Virus record (IMG/VR): IMGVR_UViG_3300042474_000958
Coordinates: 1 to 43,516 of that record
Direction: 5' to 3' (one strand)
Source: a virus
Length of the DNA: 43,516 bases
In this document: in pieces, positions 24,889-32,257 of the stretch
How positions within the stretch are numbered: position 1 is the first letter of the stretch
How the letters are laid out: each line of letters opens with the position of its first letter
Notes under the pieces: generated by a model
The model's database searches: none
The model's input: the letters and a program-made list of their open reading frames with translations, nothing else
Told to the model about the DNA's origin: nothing
Position numbers and translations under genes: made by a program

Positions 24889-25117
24889 AGAACGAATAAA
24901 AGCAAAGCAAAGGGAATGGAGAGCTAAAAATCCAGACTTGGTATATGCAAGTAAAGTTCATTTTAGAGCAAAATATCAAAAAGAATTACATGATGTTTAC
25001 ATTAAGGAAGTGCTAGTGAATAGAAAAGGATACAAACGCTCTGAAATAACTCCAGAACTTATCGAAATTCAAAGAAATATTATAAAACTAAGTAGATATG
25101 TTAAACGAACTAAATAA
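24854..25117 (+). CDS. Small basic hypothetical protein, 87 aa
   Basis: 87 residues, very basic helical start (YYQANKERIKAKQREWRAKN) and an end LIEIQRNIIKLSRYVKR similar to small phage proteins that end with a helix of this type. Overlaps the DnaA-like gene by 35 bases. Probably nucleic-acid binding by charge; no catalytic motif. Confidence 0.55.
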   Translation: MNKRQLYYQANKERIKAKQREWRAKNPDLVYASKVHFRAKYQKELHDVYIKEVLVNRKGYKRSEITPELIEIQRNIIKLSRYVKRTK

Positions 25118-25301
25118 AGCCTTATTAGGGCAAATAAAGAAAATTGAATCTGAAAAGAATTTAGATACAGAGGTGTTAAAATCAAAAGAAATTTGTAGAT
25201 TGAGCAATCAAGTTATAAATTTGCATAAGTTAAATTTAGAAGCTCATAAGCTGGAAAATTTGGGAGATGTTAAAGTATTGCATGAATTTTTTAAAAAGTA
25301 A
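25098..25301 (+). CDS. Small coiled-coil protein, 67 aa
   Basis: 67 residues, almost entirely one amphipathic helix (heptads of Leu/Ile with Lys/Glu). Overlaps the previous gene by 20 bases. No known family. Confidence 0.5.
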   Translation: MLNELNKALLGQIKKIESEKNLDTEVLKSKEICRLSNQVINLHKLNLEAHKLENLGDVKVLHEFFKK

Positions 25302-25326
25302 ATTCGTGATTCGCGAATTGCGAATT
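25301..25326. repeat. 26-base near-perfect palindrome
   Basis: Two 13-base arms without a spacer, centred on TCGCGA; the two central mismatches become G-U pairs in RNA. It begins on the last base of the preceding stop codon. A further ATTGTAG/CTACAAT pair flanks the following 45 bases. It may be a dimer-protein binding site or a transcript end structure; no T-run follows. Confidence 0.5.
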
Positions 25327-25432
25327 GTAGGATAAAATACTCATAGATAGGTTATAAATTCTACAATGATGCTTAATATCTACATAAAGGTAAATATAGT
25401 AAGTAATAATCAACAAATTTCTAAAAAATAAA

Positions 25433-25561
25433 ATGAAACAACTATATAATTACATCATCACAAAAATAGCTTTTTACTTATATGCAGGAAAAGACAATAA
25501 AAAACTAACTGCCGAAAGTTTTGCAAAGGCTATTAAATTCTGCGAAAAACATCAAAAATAA
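25433..25561 (+). CDS. Small basic protein, 42 aa
   Basis: ATG at 25433, TAA at 25559-25561, beginning MKQLYNYIITKIAFYLYAGK. Helical and basic, with a hydrophobic first half that may touch membranes. It lies 3 bases before the next gene, which supports translation. Confidence 0.45.
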   Translation: MKQLYNYIITKIAFYLYAGKDNKKLTAESFAKAIKFCEKHQK

Positions 25562-25564
25562 AAT

Positions 25565-25966
25565 ATGCAAATAAATAATATTAAAAAAGAAGATGTAAAA
25601 AAGATATATAGTGATGCTATCTTAAATTCTTATAGTCATCATATAGATATATTCGACCCCAAAAAACACTACAACAGAAGTCCATCAGATATAGGATTTA
25701 AAGAATTTTTAGATATGTTTTCAAAAGAAAAATTTAAACATATAACAATAATATACAGAGAAGCTAGAACCGATTGGGATTTCGAGCATTGGGAGTTTGG
25801 TCTGTGTAATACTAGTATATATTTAAACATCAAAGTGTCAATAAAACAAGCTGAATTAATTTTTAAAAAATACAATTTAACATACAAAAAATGCAAGTGC
25901 AATACATCCAATACTGAATTTGTACAAATGTGTGATAAGTGTATAGATACTATTAAGCTAGGTTAA
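25565..25966 (+). CDS. Hypothetical protein with C-terminal Cys cluster, 133 aa
   Basis: 133 residues. The C-terminus has C-x-C (KCKCNTSNTEF) and C-x-x-C (MCDKC), a possible metal site. The middle (TIIYREARTDWDFEHWEFG) is aromatic and acidic. No named family. Last gene of this rightward run, followed by a weak terminator. Confidence 0.5.
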   Translation: MQINNIKKEDVKKIYSDAILNSYSHHIDIFDPKKHYNRSPSDIGFKEFLDMFSKEKFKHITIIYREARTDWDFEHWEFGLCNTSIYLNIKVSIKQAELIFKKYNLTYKKCKCNTSNTEFVQMCDKCIDTIKLG

Positions 25967-25988
25967 GATATAGTAATAAATATCTTTT
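25965..25988 (+). terminator. Weak hairpin terminator
   Basis: AAGATAT (25965-25971), an 8-base loop, ATATCTT (25980-25986) and TTTT. It overlaps the stop codon of the preceding gene and separates it from the convergent HNH gene. The stem is AT-rich and weak. Confidence 0.4.
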
Positions 25989-26001
25989 CAGTTTTACTAA
26001 T

Positions 26002-26523
26002 TTATATTTTTTTGCTTTCCATTCCAGTAACACTACACCAGCTATAACCTCTTTTTATATCTGATATAGTAGGAATAGATATATTATATTTTTTAGCAAT
26101 TATACTATATTTTGAATTATCTTTAAATATTTCCAACACTTTGTTATTCGTTAATTTAGATTGACTATTTTTTTCTCCTTTTGCTGACCTAAGTCCTATT
26201 TTTATAGCATGTTTTTGATTTTCACTTTGAGTATTCCATTCTAAATTTTCAAGTCTATTATCACTCTTTAATCCGTTAATATGGTTTACTTGTGGCTTTG
26301 ATGATTTATTATCTATAAATGTATTAGCAATCAATCTATGCACTAAAAATCGTTTAACTTTTTTATCTTTTACTAAATCAACAGCATAATAACCAAAAGT
26401 TACTTTTATAGGTTTTAATATCCTAGTGCCTTTTCTTGTTTTTTTAGGTAAACTAATAATATCTCCATTTGAACATGCTGAATATAATCCCTTATATCCA
26501 GTAATTTGTTTAAAAATATTCAT
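26002..26523 (-). CDS. NUMOD4/HNH homing endonuclease
   Basis: 173 residues in three parts: NUMOD4 at the start (FKQITGYKGLYSACSNGDI), HNH core (VHRLIANTFIDN then QVNHINGLKSDNRLENLEW), and a C-terminal DNA-binding repeat with helix-turn-helix (SKLTNNKVLEIF, IAKKYNISIPTISDIKRGYS). Free-standing homing endonucleases of this kind are frequent phage passengers that cut phage genomes lacking them. It has its own TATATTTG element at 26547-26554. The conserved HNH residues appear intact. Confidence 0.9.
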   Translation of the reverse strand: MNIFKQITGYKGLYSACSNGDIISLPKKTRKGTRILKPIKVTFGYYAVDLVKDKKVKRFLVHRLIANTFIDNKSSKPQVNHINGLKSDNRLENLEWNTQSENQKHAIKIGLRSAKGEKNSQSKLTNNKVLEIFKDNSKYSIIAKKYNISIPTISDIKRGYSWCSVTGMESKKI

Positions 26524-26578
26524 TTTATTTTACTTGATTACGACCACAAATATAATAAATTAAATATTAATATATAGA

Positions 26579-26998
26579 TTATTTTATCCTTAATACTTGC
26601 TTTCTGTTTTTGCCATGATTATAACTTATATGTACCCATTCAGGACCACTATTATCCCCATATTCAAAAATTAGTTGGTCAAATTCTAAATTATCCTTAG
26701 CAAAATCAAATAATTTTTTATTTTCAATCTTACTTCCAGCATCAATATCAATAGCTTGACCTTTCAAATGTTGCGAATTTTTAGCACCACCTACTTTTCT
26801 ATTTAATTCTAAAGACCTAAAAAAACTACTAACTCTTAATGGTTTGCCATAAAATTCTCTAATTGGGTCGAAACATTTAGTACCAACTATTTTCATATTT
26901 TGTAACTGCTCATCATTAGGCTCGTTTTTAATCCCGTGTCTTATTGCCGTTTGGCTTTTAGTTGCTTCGTTGTATGATATATATTTAGATATTTCCAT
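26579..26998 (-). CDS. Endolysin, peptidase M15 family
   Basis: 139 residues. Zinc peptidase motif: SQHLKGQAIDID with H77 and D84, and EWVHIS with H123. Such M15A/VanY-like enzymes cut peptidoglycan cross-links for lysis. No signal peptide, so it needs a holin; a holin-like gene lies far away at 36493-36669. Its promoter carries an inverted repeat (27012-27038) that could hold it off until late. Confidence 0.9.
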   Translation of the reverse strand: MEISKYISYNEATKSQTAIRHGIKNEPNDEQLQNMKIVGTKCFDPIREFYGKPLRVSSFFRSLELNRKVGGAKNSQHLKGQAIDIDAGSKIENKKLFDFAKDNLEFDQLIFEYGDNSGPEWVHISYNHGKNRKQVLRIK

Positions 26999-27011
26999 TT
27001 GATTTTATTTT

Positions 27012-27038
27012 GTAACAAATTTAGCACATATTTGTTAC
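27012..27038 (-). promoter_or_regulatory. Operator-like inverted repeat on the endolysin promoter
   Basis: GTAACAAAT (27012-27020), 9 bases, ATTTGTTAC (27030-27038): a perfect 9-base dyad. The minus-strand -7 element TAAATTTG (27023-27016) lies inside it, 17 bases before the endolysin ATG. A dimeric repressor bound here would block the promoter. Confidence 0.55.
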
Positions 27039-27193
27039 TAATTTTTAATATTTTTCAATTCTAGTAGGCATTTTTCTAAGTTTAATTTAGAACGCTCCAT
27101 AGCTTCATAGTCATTCTTTTCTTCAAACATTGCTATTAATTGCTTATAGGTTGCAATATCCTTTTCAATTTCTTTTTTAGTTCTTTTTTTCAT
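27038..27193 (-). CDS. Small coiled-coil protein, 51 aa
   Basis: ATG at 27193, TAG at 27040-27038, beginning MKKRTKKEIEKDIATYKQLI. A single charged helix. Three bases after the 68-residue gene. Its stop codon overlaps the endolysin operator. Function unknown. Confidence 0.5.
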   Translation of the reverse strand: MKKRTKKEIEKDIATYKQLIAMFEEKNDYEAMERSKLNLEKCLLELKNIKN

Positions 27194-27196
27194 ATT

Positions 27197-27403
27197 TTAC
27201 TTCATTCCAAACATATTCTTTAAATTCTCAAGTACATCATCATCATTTATTCCCTCATTTATTCCCCCATTTATTCCCTCATCTATTTTGATAATGTTTA
27301 TATTGTTTTTCAATTTATTGATAGCGTCATTTTTGCTTTCAGCTTCTACTTCGTACTTCATCTTTTTGCCAAAAATTTCAAAGTAAATTTTATATGTTTT
27401 CAT
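27197..27403 (-). CDS. Small protein with GIN repeats, 68 aa
   Basis: 68 residues: a ferredoxin-like beta start (MKTYKIYFEIFGKKMKYEVE), a helix, then a low-complexity run EGINGGINEGINDDD. The DNA repeat behind it (ATTTATTCCC units around 27247-27283) could change copy number by slippage. Function unknown. Confidence 0.5.
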   Translation of the reverse strand: MKTYKIYFEIFGKKMKYEVEAESKNDAINKLKNNINIIKIDEGINGGINEGINDDDVLENLKNMFGMK

Positions 27404-27413
27404 TTTATATAAT

Positions 27414-27683
27414 TTAAGCGTAAATACTACCGATTACTTCTATTTTACTCATTACTTTGCTATCTTCTACTATTATCTTATTCATAACCTCATCTATCCC
27501 ATATTCGCTCCATAAGTAGTGATACAAGTACTTTATAAATTCAATACTGCATTGACTATTATTCAAATTCAAATAAATCCTATCGTATGAGTCATAGATA
27601 GTGCTTATTCCGTTAAATAATTCAACTGAATCTACTTTGTTAAGCATCCCAGTTTTGAAATATTTTATTTTTATAATTTTCAC
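27414..27683 (-). CDS. Hypothetical protein with GTG start, 89 aa
   Basis: 89 residues, reading MKIIKIKYFKTGMLNKVDSV if GTG at 27683 is the start. The GTG lies four bases after TATATTTG, so it would be leaderless. First gene of the leftward block that ends in the endolysin and HNH genes. No family recognised. Confidence 0.5.
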   Translation of the reverse strand: MKIIKIKYFKTGMLNKVDSVELFNGISTIYDSYDRIYLNLNNSQCSIEFIKYLYHYLWSEYGIDEVMNKIIVEDSKVMSKIEVIGSIYA

Positions 27684-27687
27684 AAAG

Positions 27688-27695
27688 CAAATATA
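27688..27695 (-). promoter_or_regulatory. -7 element TATATTTG before a GTG start
   Basis: Minus strand TATATTTG (27695-27688), then CTTT and GTG at 27683. No TTTG is seen 19 bases upstream. It predicts a leaderless mRNA. Confidence 0.5.
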
Positions 27696-27742
27696 AATAT
27701 TAATTATTATATTTACACGTTCATTTTTATTGTTTTGGTTTG

Positions 27743-27760
27743 GGGAGTATTTATACTCCC
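27743..27760. other. Hairpin between divergent promoters
   Basis: GGGAGTA (27743-27749), loop TTTA, TACTCCC (27754-27760), followed by a T-rich stretch on the plus strand. It lies between divergent genes, so it could stop antisense read-through from the left or serve as a shared operator. Confidence 0.45.
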
Positions 27761-27763
27761 TAT

Positions 27764-27793
27764 TTTGTTTTTAATAAATAATGTTTATATTTG
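27764..27793 (+). promoter_or_regulatory. Promoter of the metallophosphoesterase gene
   Basis: TTTG (27764-27767), 18 bases, TATATTTG (27786-27793). It lies inside the longer reading frame, which shows that the ATG at 27781 cannot be the start on this transcript and favours ATG 27814. Confidence 0.65.
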
Positions 27794-27813
27794 CGAAACC
27801 AATAGTCAAAAAA

Positions 27814-28788
27814 ATGACAAAAACAGATATATGTAGAACTTATTTAAAGAAATTTCCAAATTTTCCAAACGCTAAATTGGCGAGGATTATAGTCAAAGAT
27901 AATCCGTTAATGTTTGAGAGTGTAGAAGCCACTAGAAGCATAATTAGAGGAATAACAGGTAATATTGGTAAGCGAGTTGTAAAAATAGATGCTGAAAATA
28001 AAACTCCACCAAAACCAATGAATCCATATAAACTTCCTGCGTCCGATGAAACAAGTTTTACTCAATTTGTTATTAAAGCTAGTAAAGTATTAGTACTTTC
28101 TGATATTCACATACCTTATCATTCCATTAGTGCATTAACTGCTGTATTTGATTATACAAAGAAAATGAAAATAGATGCTATTTTACTTAATGGTGATGTC
28201 CTAGATTTTTTTGGATTAAGTAGATATTGCAAAGACCCTAAGAAAAGAAATTTTGCAGAGGAATTAAAAGCATTTGAAGAATTTATGGATATACTTAACA
28301 ATATCTATAAATGCAAAATTTACTTAAAAATTGGAAACCATGAAGAAAGATATAATCATTTCCTTTGGCAAAAAGCAGGAGAAATAGCTGATGTGGAGGA
28401 GTTTCAACTTGAAGAAATAATTAAAAAAAGAGCCAAAAATGTTACAATAATTGGTGAAAAAAGAATTATAAAATTAGGACATTTGAACGTGTTGCATGGA
28501 CACGAATTTGCTGGTGGTGTATTTAGTCCTGTAAACATTGCAAGGGGTTTATTTTTAAAAGCTAAGGCATCAGCTATGCAAGGACACAACCACCAAACAA
28601 GTGAACATTCAGAGAGCAATTTAGAGGGCAAATTGACTACAACATTTAGTTTAGGATGTTTATGTGAATTGAATCCTGAATATATGCCTATAAACAAATG
28701 GAATCATGGTTTTGCAATAGTAGATATAGATGCTAAAGGCAATTTTGAAGTTCAAAACAAAAGAATATTAAAAGGTAAAGTACTATAA
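27814..28788 (+). CDS. Calcineurin-like metallophosphoesterase
   Basis: 324 residues from ATG 27814, chosen because the promoter covers the upstream ATG. Full two-metal motif set: LSDIH (D97, H99), GDVLD (D128), GNHEER (N175, H176), then LHGHEF and GHNHQT. The first 80 residues are helical and may bind nucleic acid. Such phage enzymes hydrolyse phosphodiesters or phosphoproteins, and DNA-repair nucleases share the fold; the substrate is not evident. Confidence 0.85.
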   Translation: MTKTDICRTYLKKFPNFPNAKLARIIVKDNPLMFESVEATRSIIRGITGNIGKRVVKIDAENKTPPKPMNPYKLPASDETSFTQFVIKASKVLVLSDIHIPYHSISALTAVFDYTKKMKIDAILLNGDVLDFFGLSRYCKDPKKRNFAEELKAFEEFMDILNNIYKCKIYLKIGNHEERYNHFLWQKAGEIADVEEFQLEEIIKKRAKNVTIIGEKRIIKLGHLNVLHGHEFAGGVFSPVNIARGLFLKAKASAMQGHNHQTSEHSESNLEGKLTTTFSLGCLCELNPEYMPINKWNHGFAIVDIDAKGNFEVQNKRILKGKVL

Positions 28789-29120
28789 TGATACTATCAT
28801 TAATAATATTATCTATTTGGGTGTTAGGGCTAACTTACTTTATATTTACTAGAAAATATCAAGATGACGAGGTTATTGACGAAGAGTTGGAAGAAGATAT
28901 AGATTTTGAATTTGAAGCTCCTACTAGAGCTGAAAATATGCAAGTAATATCACTTGCACATGAATTATTTGAGCAAAGCGACCCCATGATTAAAAGCCAA
29001 CAATCTACTAAGGAACGCACTATTAAGAAGTGTAAAAAGATTGCAAAAAGATACGTAGATGAGATTTATGATGAAACTTTTTATGTAGAAAAAACAGAAG
29101 AAAATGGAACAGAAAGCTAA
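28788..29120 (+). CDS. Single-pass membrane protein, 110 aa
   Basis: 110 residues. One N-terminal membrane helix (MILSLIILSIWVLGLTYFIF), then an acidic patch (DDEVIDEELEEDIDFEFE) and a basic helical tail. It overlaps the phosphoesterase stop by one base. Possibly a membrane-anchored partner of its neighbour; no family known. Confidence 0.55.
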   Translation: MILSLIILSIWVLGLTYFIFTRKYQDDEVIDEELEEDIDFEFEAPTRAENMQVISLAHELFEQSDPMIKSQQSTKERTIKKCKKIAKRYVDEIYDETFYVEKTEENGTES

Positions 29121-29466
29121 AACAAAAGAAAAAGAATTAAATGCTTTTAGGAAGCATAAATTATTCGCAGGTAGGATAATTTCATTTTCAAAGAGTGGAT
29201 ATAGAAAAGCATACCCAAACAATGAAGTTATATTTAACTCATTTATTTACACTCCCAAAGGTAGAGTAGTGTGGTATGGCGATATTGATTTAAGTAGAAG
29301 TTGGAAGCAAGTATGGAAAGCTATGCAAGATTTAGGACTTAAAGAATTGCACATACAGTATGAAAATAGCGAATATCAAAAAGAAGCATCAATGTATATA
29401 ATACGTGACAATAAATTATTTAAGTACGTGCGAGTAGCGAGTAATTTTACTTATAGAATATTTTAA
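29104..29466 (+). CDS. Hypothetical protein, 120 aa
   Basis: 120 residues, overlapping the membrane protein by 17 bases. Basic start, alpha/beta core (GRVVWYGDIDLSRSWKQVWK). No known motif. Confidence 0.5.
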   Translation: MEQKAKTKEKELNAFRKHKLFAGRIISFSKSGYRKAYPNNEVIFNSFIYTPKGRVVWYGDIDLSRSWKQVWKAMQDLGLKELHIQYENSEYQKEASMYIIRDNKLFKYVRVASNFTYRIF

Positions 29467-29488
29467 TTTTAATTTAATAATATTTGTA

Positions 29489-29584
29489 TATATTTGCAAT
29501 ATTATTCACCAGTTTTTGGGTAATTCTGGGAGAGTTTTCATTTTATTGTTTGGTTTAAAGGTGCTAATAATTAGCACCTTTTTT
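29489..29584 (+). ncRNA. Candidate small RNA with its own terminator
   Basis: TATATTTG at 29489-29496 predicts a start near 29500. A strong intrinsic terminator follows: GGTGCTAAT (29560-29568), A, ATTAGCACC (29570-29578), six T. No ATG-started frame lies between, so an RNA of about 85 bases could be made. No good -33 element is seen, so the terminator may simply serve the gene upstream. Confidence 0.35.
29560..29584 (+). terminator. Intrinsic terminator
   Basis: A 9-base-pair perfect stem (GGTGCTAAT/ATTAGCACC) with a one-base loop and TTTTTT. It ends the rightward phosphoesterase unit; its T-run overlaps the stop codon of the convergent ninG gene. Confidence 0.85.
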
Positions 29585-30134
29585 ATTTTTCCAATTCTTT
29601 TATTTTAGCCTTATAAGTTTTTATTAAATCTTGTATTTCTGGAATGGTTAGCCTTAATACATTTGCTCTATTACTCGTTAATATTTCAAACCTTTCAGTT
29701 CCTATTCTTTTAGGTAAATTTATTGCATATTCGCTTATATTTCCATGTTTCTTGCAGTTGCATGAACTACATTGTTTGTGGACATTATCTTCGTTAAATC
29801 GTAAACTAGGATTTGAGCCAACTGAATAAAAGTGTCCAGCATGATATTGAACATTATTCTTTAAAGTATTGCAGGTTATACAAGGCAAATGTTTATCACG
29901 TAATCGAATATAAGTATTAAACACTTTTTGAAATATATTAAGCCATTCACTTAAAGTCATTACCTTTTCTTTGAGTTCTTTCTTTTCTTTGAATTTAGCC
30001 TTTTGTATTTGTTTTGAACGTAATTCTTTGACAGATTGATTAAATGCTTTTATGCACTCTATTTCATCCATGCAATACTTTTGATTAAAGTATTTAGGTG
30101 TGAATTTAACTTTGCATTGCTTACATTTAGGCAT
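29583..30134 (-). CDS. ninG: NinG-like recombination protein
   Basis: 183 residues. N-terminal zinc-binding motif CKQCKVKFTPKYFNQKYC (4-21), a Lys-rich helical linker, then the NinG core: CITCNTLKNNVQYHAGHF, LRFNEDNVHKQCSSCNCKKH and GNISEYAINLPKRIG. This is the Rap/NinG arrangement, an endonuclease of branched DNA that supports phage recombination. It has its own promoter-like TAAATTTG upstream and stands alone in the leftward direction. Confidence 0.9.
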   Translation of the reverse strand: MPKCKQCKVKFTPKYFNQKYCMDEIECIKAFNQSVKELRSKQIQKAKFKEKKELKEKVMTLSEWLNIFQKVFNTYIRLRDKHLPCITCNTLKNNVQYHAGHFYSVGSNPSLRFNEDNVHKQCSSCNCKKHGNISEYAINLPKRIGTERFEILTSNRANVLRLTIPEIQDLIKTYKAKIKELEK

Positions 30135-30194
30135 ATTGTACGTTTATTTTACAAATTTACTATAAAATTATCACTTTTTATGCAATTTTTTAGG

Positions 30195-30288
30195 CTTGAT
30201 TATCAATACTTTATAAAAATAATGCTTTTTTATTTGCATTTTTGTACAAATAAATTTGCATATTCGTAAAAAGGTTGTATATTTGCAT
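30195..30288 (+). promoter_or_regulatory. Rightward early promoter with upstream conserved box (copy 2)
   Basis: CTTGATTATCAATA (30195-30208), then the 48-base block 30241-30288 with TTTG (30255-30258), 19 bases and TATATTTG (30278-30285). It matches copy 1 (17448-17530); the box-to-promoter distance is 11 bases longer, one helical turn. It would start the recombination gene unit near 30289. Confidence 0.75.
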
Positions 30289-30314
30289 CATCAATTAAAC
30301 AAACAAAATAAAAA

Positions 30315-30560
30315 ATGAAGATTCTAATTAAAGACACAAACACAAACGAGTATTACGCAGTAGGATGTGAAGCTAATCCTAAAGGTTTTTTATCGAATGC
30401 GCAAGATGAAGGTAGCCCTGATATTAATGATTTTCCATTTTGGACAGATAATATTGATGAGGCTTATGATTTTGGAAGCAAAAGTCTAGCGATTCATGAA
30501 ATGAATATGAATGACACTACCGAGGACGGAACTCGTAATCCAATAATTGTTGCTGAATAA
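30315..30560 (+). CDS. Small acidic hypothetical protein, 81 aa
   Basis: 81 residues, acidic, starting MKILIKDTNTNEYYAVGCEA. First gene after early promoter copy 2. Charge mimicry of DNA is possible but not shown. No family recognised. Confidence 0.55.
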   Translation: MKILIKDTNTNEYYAVGCEANPKGFLSNAQDEGSPDINDFPFWTDNIDEAYDFGSKSLAIHEMNMNDTTEDGTRNPIIVAE

Positions 30561-30604
30561 AATAGTTGTATTATAATACACCAATTAAACAAACAAAATA
30601 AAAA

Positions 30605-30823
30605 ATGAAAAATTCAATAAGTATATCAGATTTTAATTTAAAAAGAGTAGGTTATGGACAATATAATGTAACATATATTAGTCCAGCTACAGGCAAAGAA
30701 TACACATCAAGAACCACAGATAGCAGTTTAATAGACGCTACATTTAATTCAGATAGTCCGAAAATAAAAGACTTAAATTTATTAAAAAAGATAGCAAAAC
30801 ATAGTTGTAGACATAGTTGGTAA
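30605..30823 (+). CDS. Small hypothetical protein, 72 aa
   Basis: 72 residues, beta-rich first half (VGYGQYNVTYISPATGKEYT) and a basic helical tail ending HSCRHSW. The bases before its ATG (AATTAAACAAACAAAATAAAAA) repeat those before the previous gene, an apparently duplicated translation leader. Confidence 0.5.
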   Translation: MKNSISISDFNLKRVGYGQYNVTYISPATGKEYTSRTTDSSLIDATFNSDSPKIKDLNLLKKIAKHSCRHSW

Positions 30824-30861
30824 TACTCACATTTATATTTTAATAATTAAATAAAATTAAT

Positions 30862-30869
30862 TATATTTG
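30862..30869 (+). promoter_or_regulatory. -7 element TATATTTG
   Basis: TATATTTG 18 bases before the ATG at 30888. The -33 position carries TTTT at about 20 bases. An internal promoter for the recombination genes is plausible. Confidence 0.45.
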
Positions 30870-30887
30870 CATTAAAATAAAATTACA

Positions 30888-31103
30888 ATGATAAGAAAAG
30901 AATTAAGTAAACTAGACAAAGAAAAATTAGCAATATTTGTTCATATGAGGAATAAATTAAAGCTAGGTAATACTTTAAAACGTAAAGGTATAAGCATCTA
31001 CAAGCAAAATCAAATAGTTGAAACTGGATTGTGTGATGATATAGAATTAAATATTATTAATGATGTGTGGGAAACTGTACAACATCCAGAAGGAGTAGAA
31101 TAA
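30888..31103 (+). CDS. Small hypothetical protein, 71 aa
   Basis: 71 residues, helical and basic first half (KELSKLDKEKLAIFVHMRN), then mixed. The stop TAA shares its last A with the next ATG (TAATG), so translation is coupled. Function unknown. Confidence 0.5.
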   Translation: MIRKELSKLDKEKLAIFVHMRNKLKLGNTLKRKGISIYKQNQIVETGLCDDIELNIINDVWETVQHPEGVE

Positions 31104-31387
31104 TGAATAAATTTGTACAAATCGAGTATGATGCAGTCGAGGAATTGCTTACATACTACCTAAATACAGAGGATAGCGAAGAACAAAGTATACATATAAG
31201 TAAACAAGAAATAATTGAAGAACTAGGGTATGAAACTAGAAATAGGTTTGATGAAATTGAGTTTACGGATGGTTCAGTAATTGATAAATTCAATGGCTCA
31301 CATAGTCAAGATGAATGTTGGCAAATACTATCTGAATATGAGCCTACTGATGAAGAACTTTATAAAATAATTGAAATAAAACATTAA
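31103..31387 (+). CDS. Acidic hypothetical protein, 94 aa
   Basis: 94 residues from ATG 31103 (MNKFVQIEYDAVEELLTYYL), preferred because it overlaps the upstream stop as TAATG; a longer frame from 31067 exists. Strongly acidic throughout. No recognised family. Confidence 0.55.
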   Translation: MNKFVQIEYDAVEELLTYYLNTEDSEEQSIHISKQEIIEELGYETRNRFDEIEFTDGSVIDKFNGSHSQDECWQILSEYEPTDEELYKIIEIKH

Positions 31388-31390
31388 AAA

Positions 31391-31588
31391 ATGAATCAAC
31401 TATTAGACTTATTAGTACAATATGCTAAACTTCAACAAGGATATGAGGATATGGCTGAAAATGCAAAAAGAATGGAGCAATGGCAGTTCTATGACGAACA
31501 CATTGCATCTGCTTTATTGCAAAAAGAAAAGGTAGAATCTATTAAATTAGAAATCTTAAAACTCGTACCACATGAAGCAAACAATTAA
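31391..31588 (+). CDS. Small helical hypothetical protein, 65 aa
   Basis: 65 residues, helical (LLDLLVQYAKLQQGYEDMAE). Three bases after the previous gene and overlapping the next small membrane gene by 17 bases. Function unknown. Confidence 0.5.
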   Translation: MNQLLDLLVQYAKLQQGYEDMAENAKRMEQWQFYDEHIASALLQKEKVESIKLEILKLVPHEANN

Positions 31589-31691
31589 CTTACTAATAGA
31601 CTTTATAAAGTCTTTAGATTTTTACAAATTATTTATTTATAGTGCATTTACAATAGGTGCATTAATAGTATTATATAAATTATTTAACTAA
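31572..31691 (+). CDS. Small membrane protein, 39 aa
   Basis: ATG 31572, TAA 31689-31691. One membrane helix in its C-terminal half (FIYSAFTIGALIVLYKLF), short N-terminal helix MKQTINLLIDFIKSLDFYK. Overlaps the preceding gene. Could be inhibitory to the host membrane or a lysis helper. Confidence 0.45.
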   Translation: MKQTINLLIDFIKSLDFYKLFIYSAFTIGALIVLYKLFN

Positions 31692-31714
31692 ACAAAAAAC
31701 AAACGAACAAACAA

Positions 31715-32257
31715 ATGAAAAACCTAGTAAACATTCAAAACGAACTGAAAGTACCCAAAGGGAATCTAAACAAATTTGGTAATTATAAGTATAGAAGTGC
31801 AGAGGATATACTTGAAGCAGTAAAACCTATTTTATTAAAATATGGTGCTACATTAACACTTACTGATGACATAGTAAGTATAGGAAATAAAATATTCTGT
31901 AAAGCTACTGCTACACTAATGCTAGATAGTGAAAGTGTATTATGTAACGGATTTGCTGAAACTAGTGAGCATAAAGGAATGAGTGCAGAACAAACAACTG
32001 GAACTGCATCTAGTTATTCAAGAAAATACGCTCTTAATGGTTTATTCTTAATAGATGAAACTGAATCTGATGCAGATAGTCAAAAGCCACAGGAAACAAA
32101 AGAACAAACTAAAAAACTTCCTGAATTAAAATTTGAAACTACACAATACAAACAAACGTATGAAAAATTATTAGCTGGTACAGTTACTATTGCAAAAGTG
32201 AAAGAATTTTATACACTAAGTAGTGAAGTTGAAAATGCTCTAAAATCTCTAAAATAA
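31715..32257 (+). CDS. ERF family single-strand annealing protein
   Basis: 180 residues. The ERF core is clear: GNYKYRSAEDILEAVKPILL at 22-41 and SAEQTTGTASSYSRKYALNG at 90-109, followed by FLIDETESDAD. ERF proteins form rings that anneal complementary ssDNA. The next gene is a YqaJ exonuclease overlapping by one base, giving a Red-like two-component system. The C-terminal 60 residues are less conserved and charged. Confidence 0.9.
   Translation: MKNLVNIQNELKVPKGNLNKFGNYKYRSAEDILEAVKPILLKYGATLTLTDDIVSIGNKIFCKATATLMLDSESVLCNGFAETSEHKGMSAEQTTGTASSYSRKYALNGLFLIDETESDADSQKPQETKEQTKKLPELKFETTQYKQTYEKLLAGTVTIAKVKEFYTLSSEVENALKSLK

Noticed and set aside
27781-27813. Upstream ATG of the metallophosphoesterase
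   Set aside because: The promoter's -7 element lies within this stretch, so the transcript starts after that ATG.
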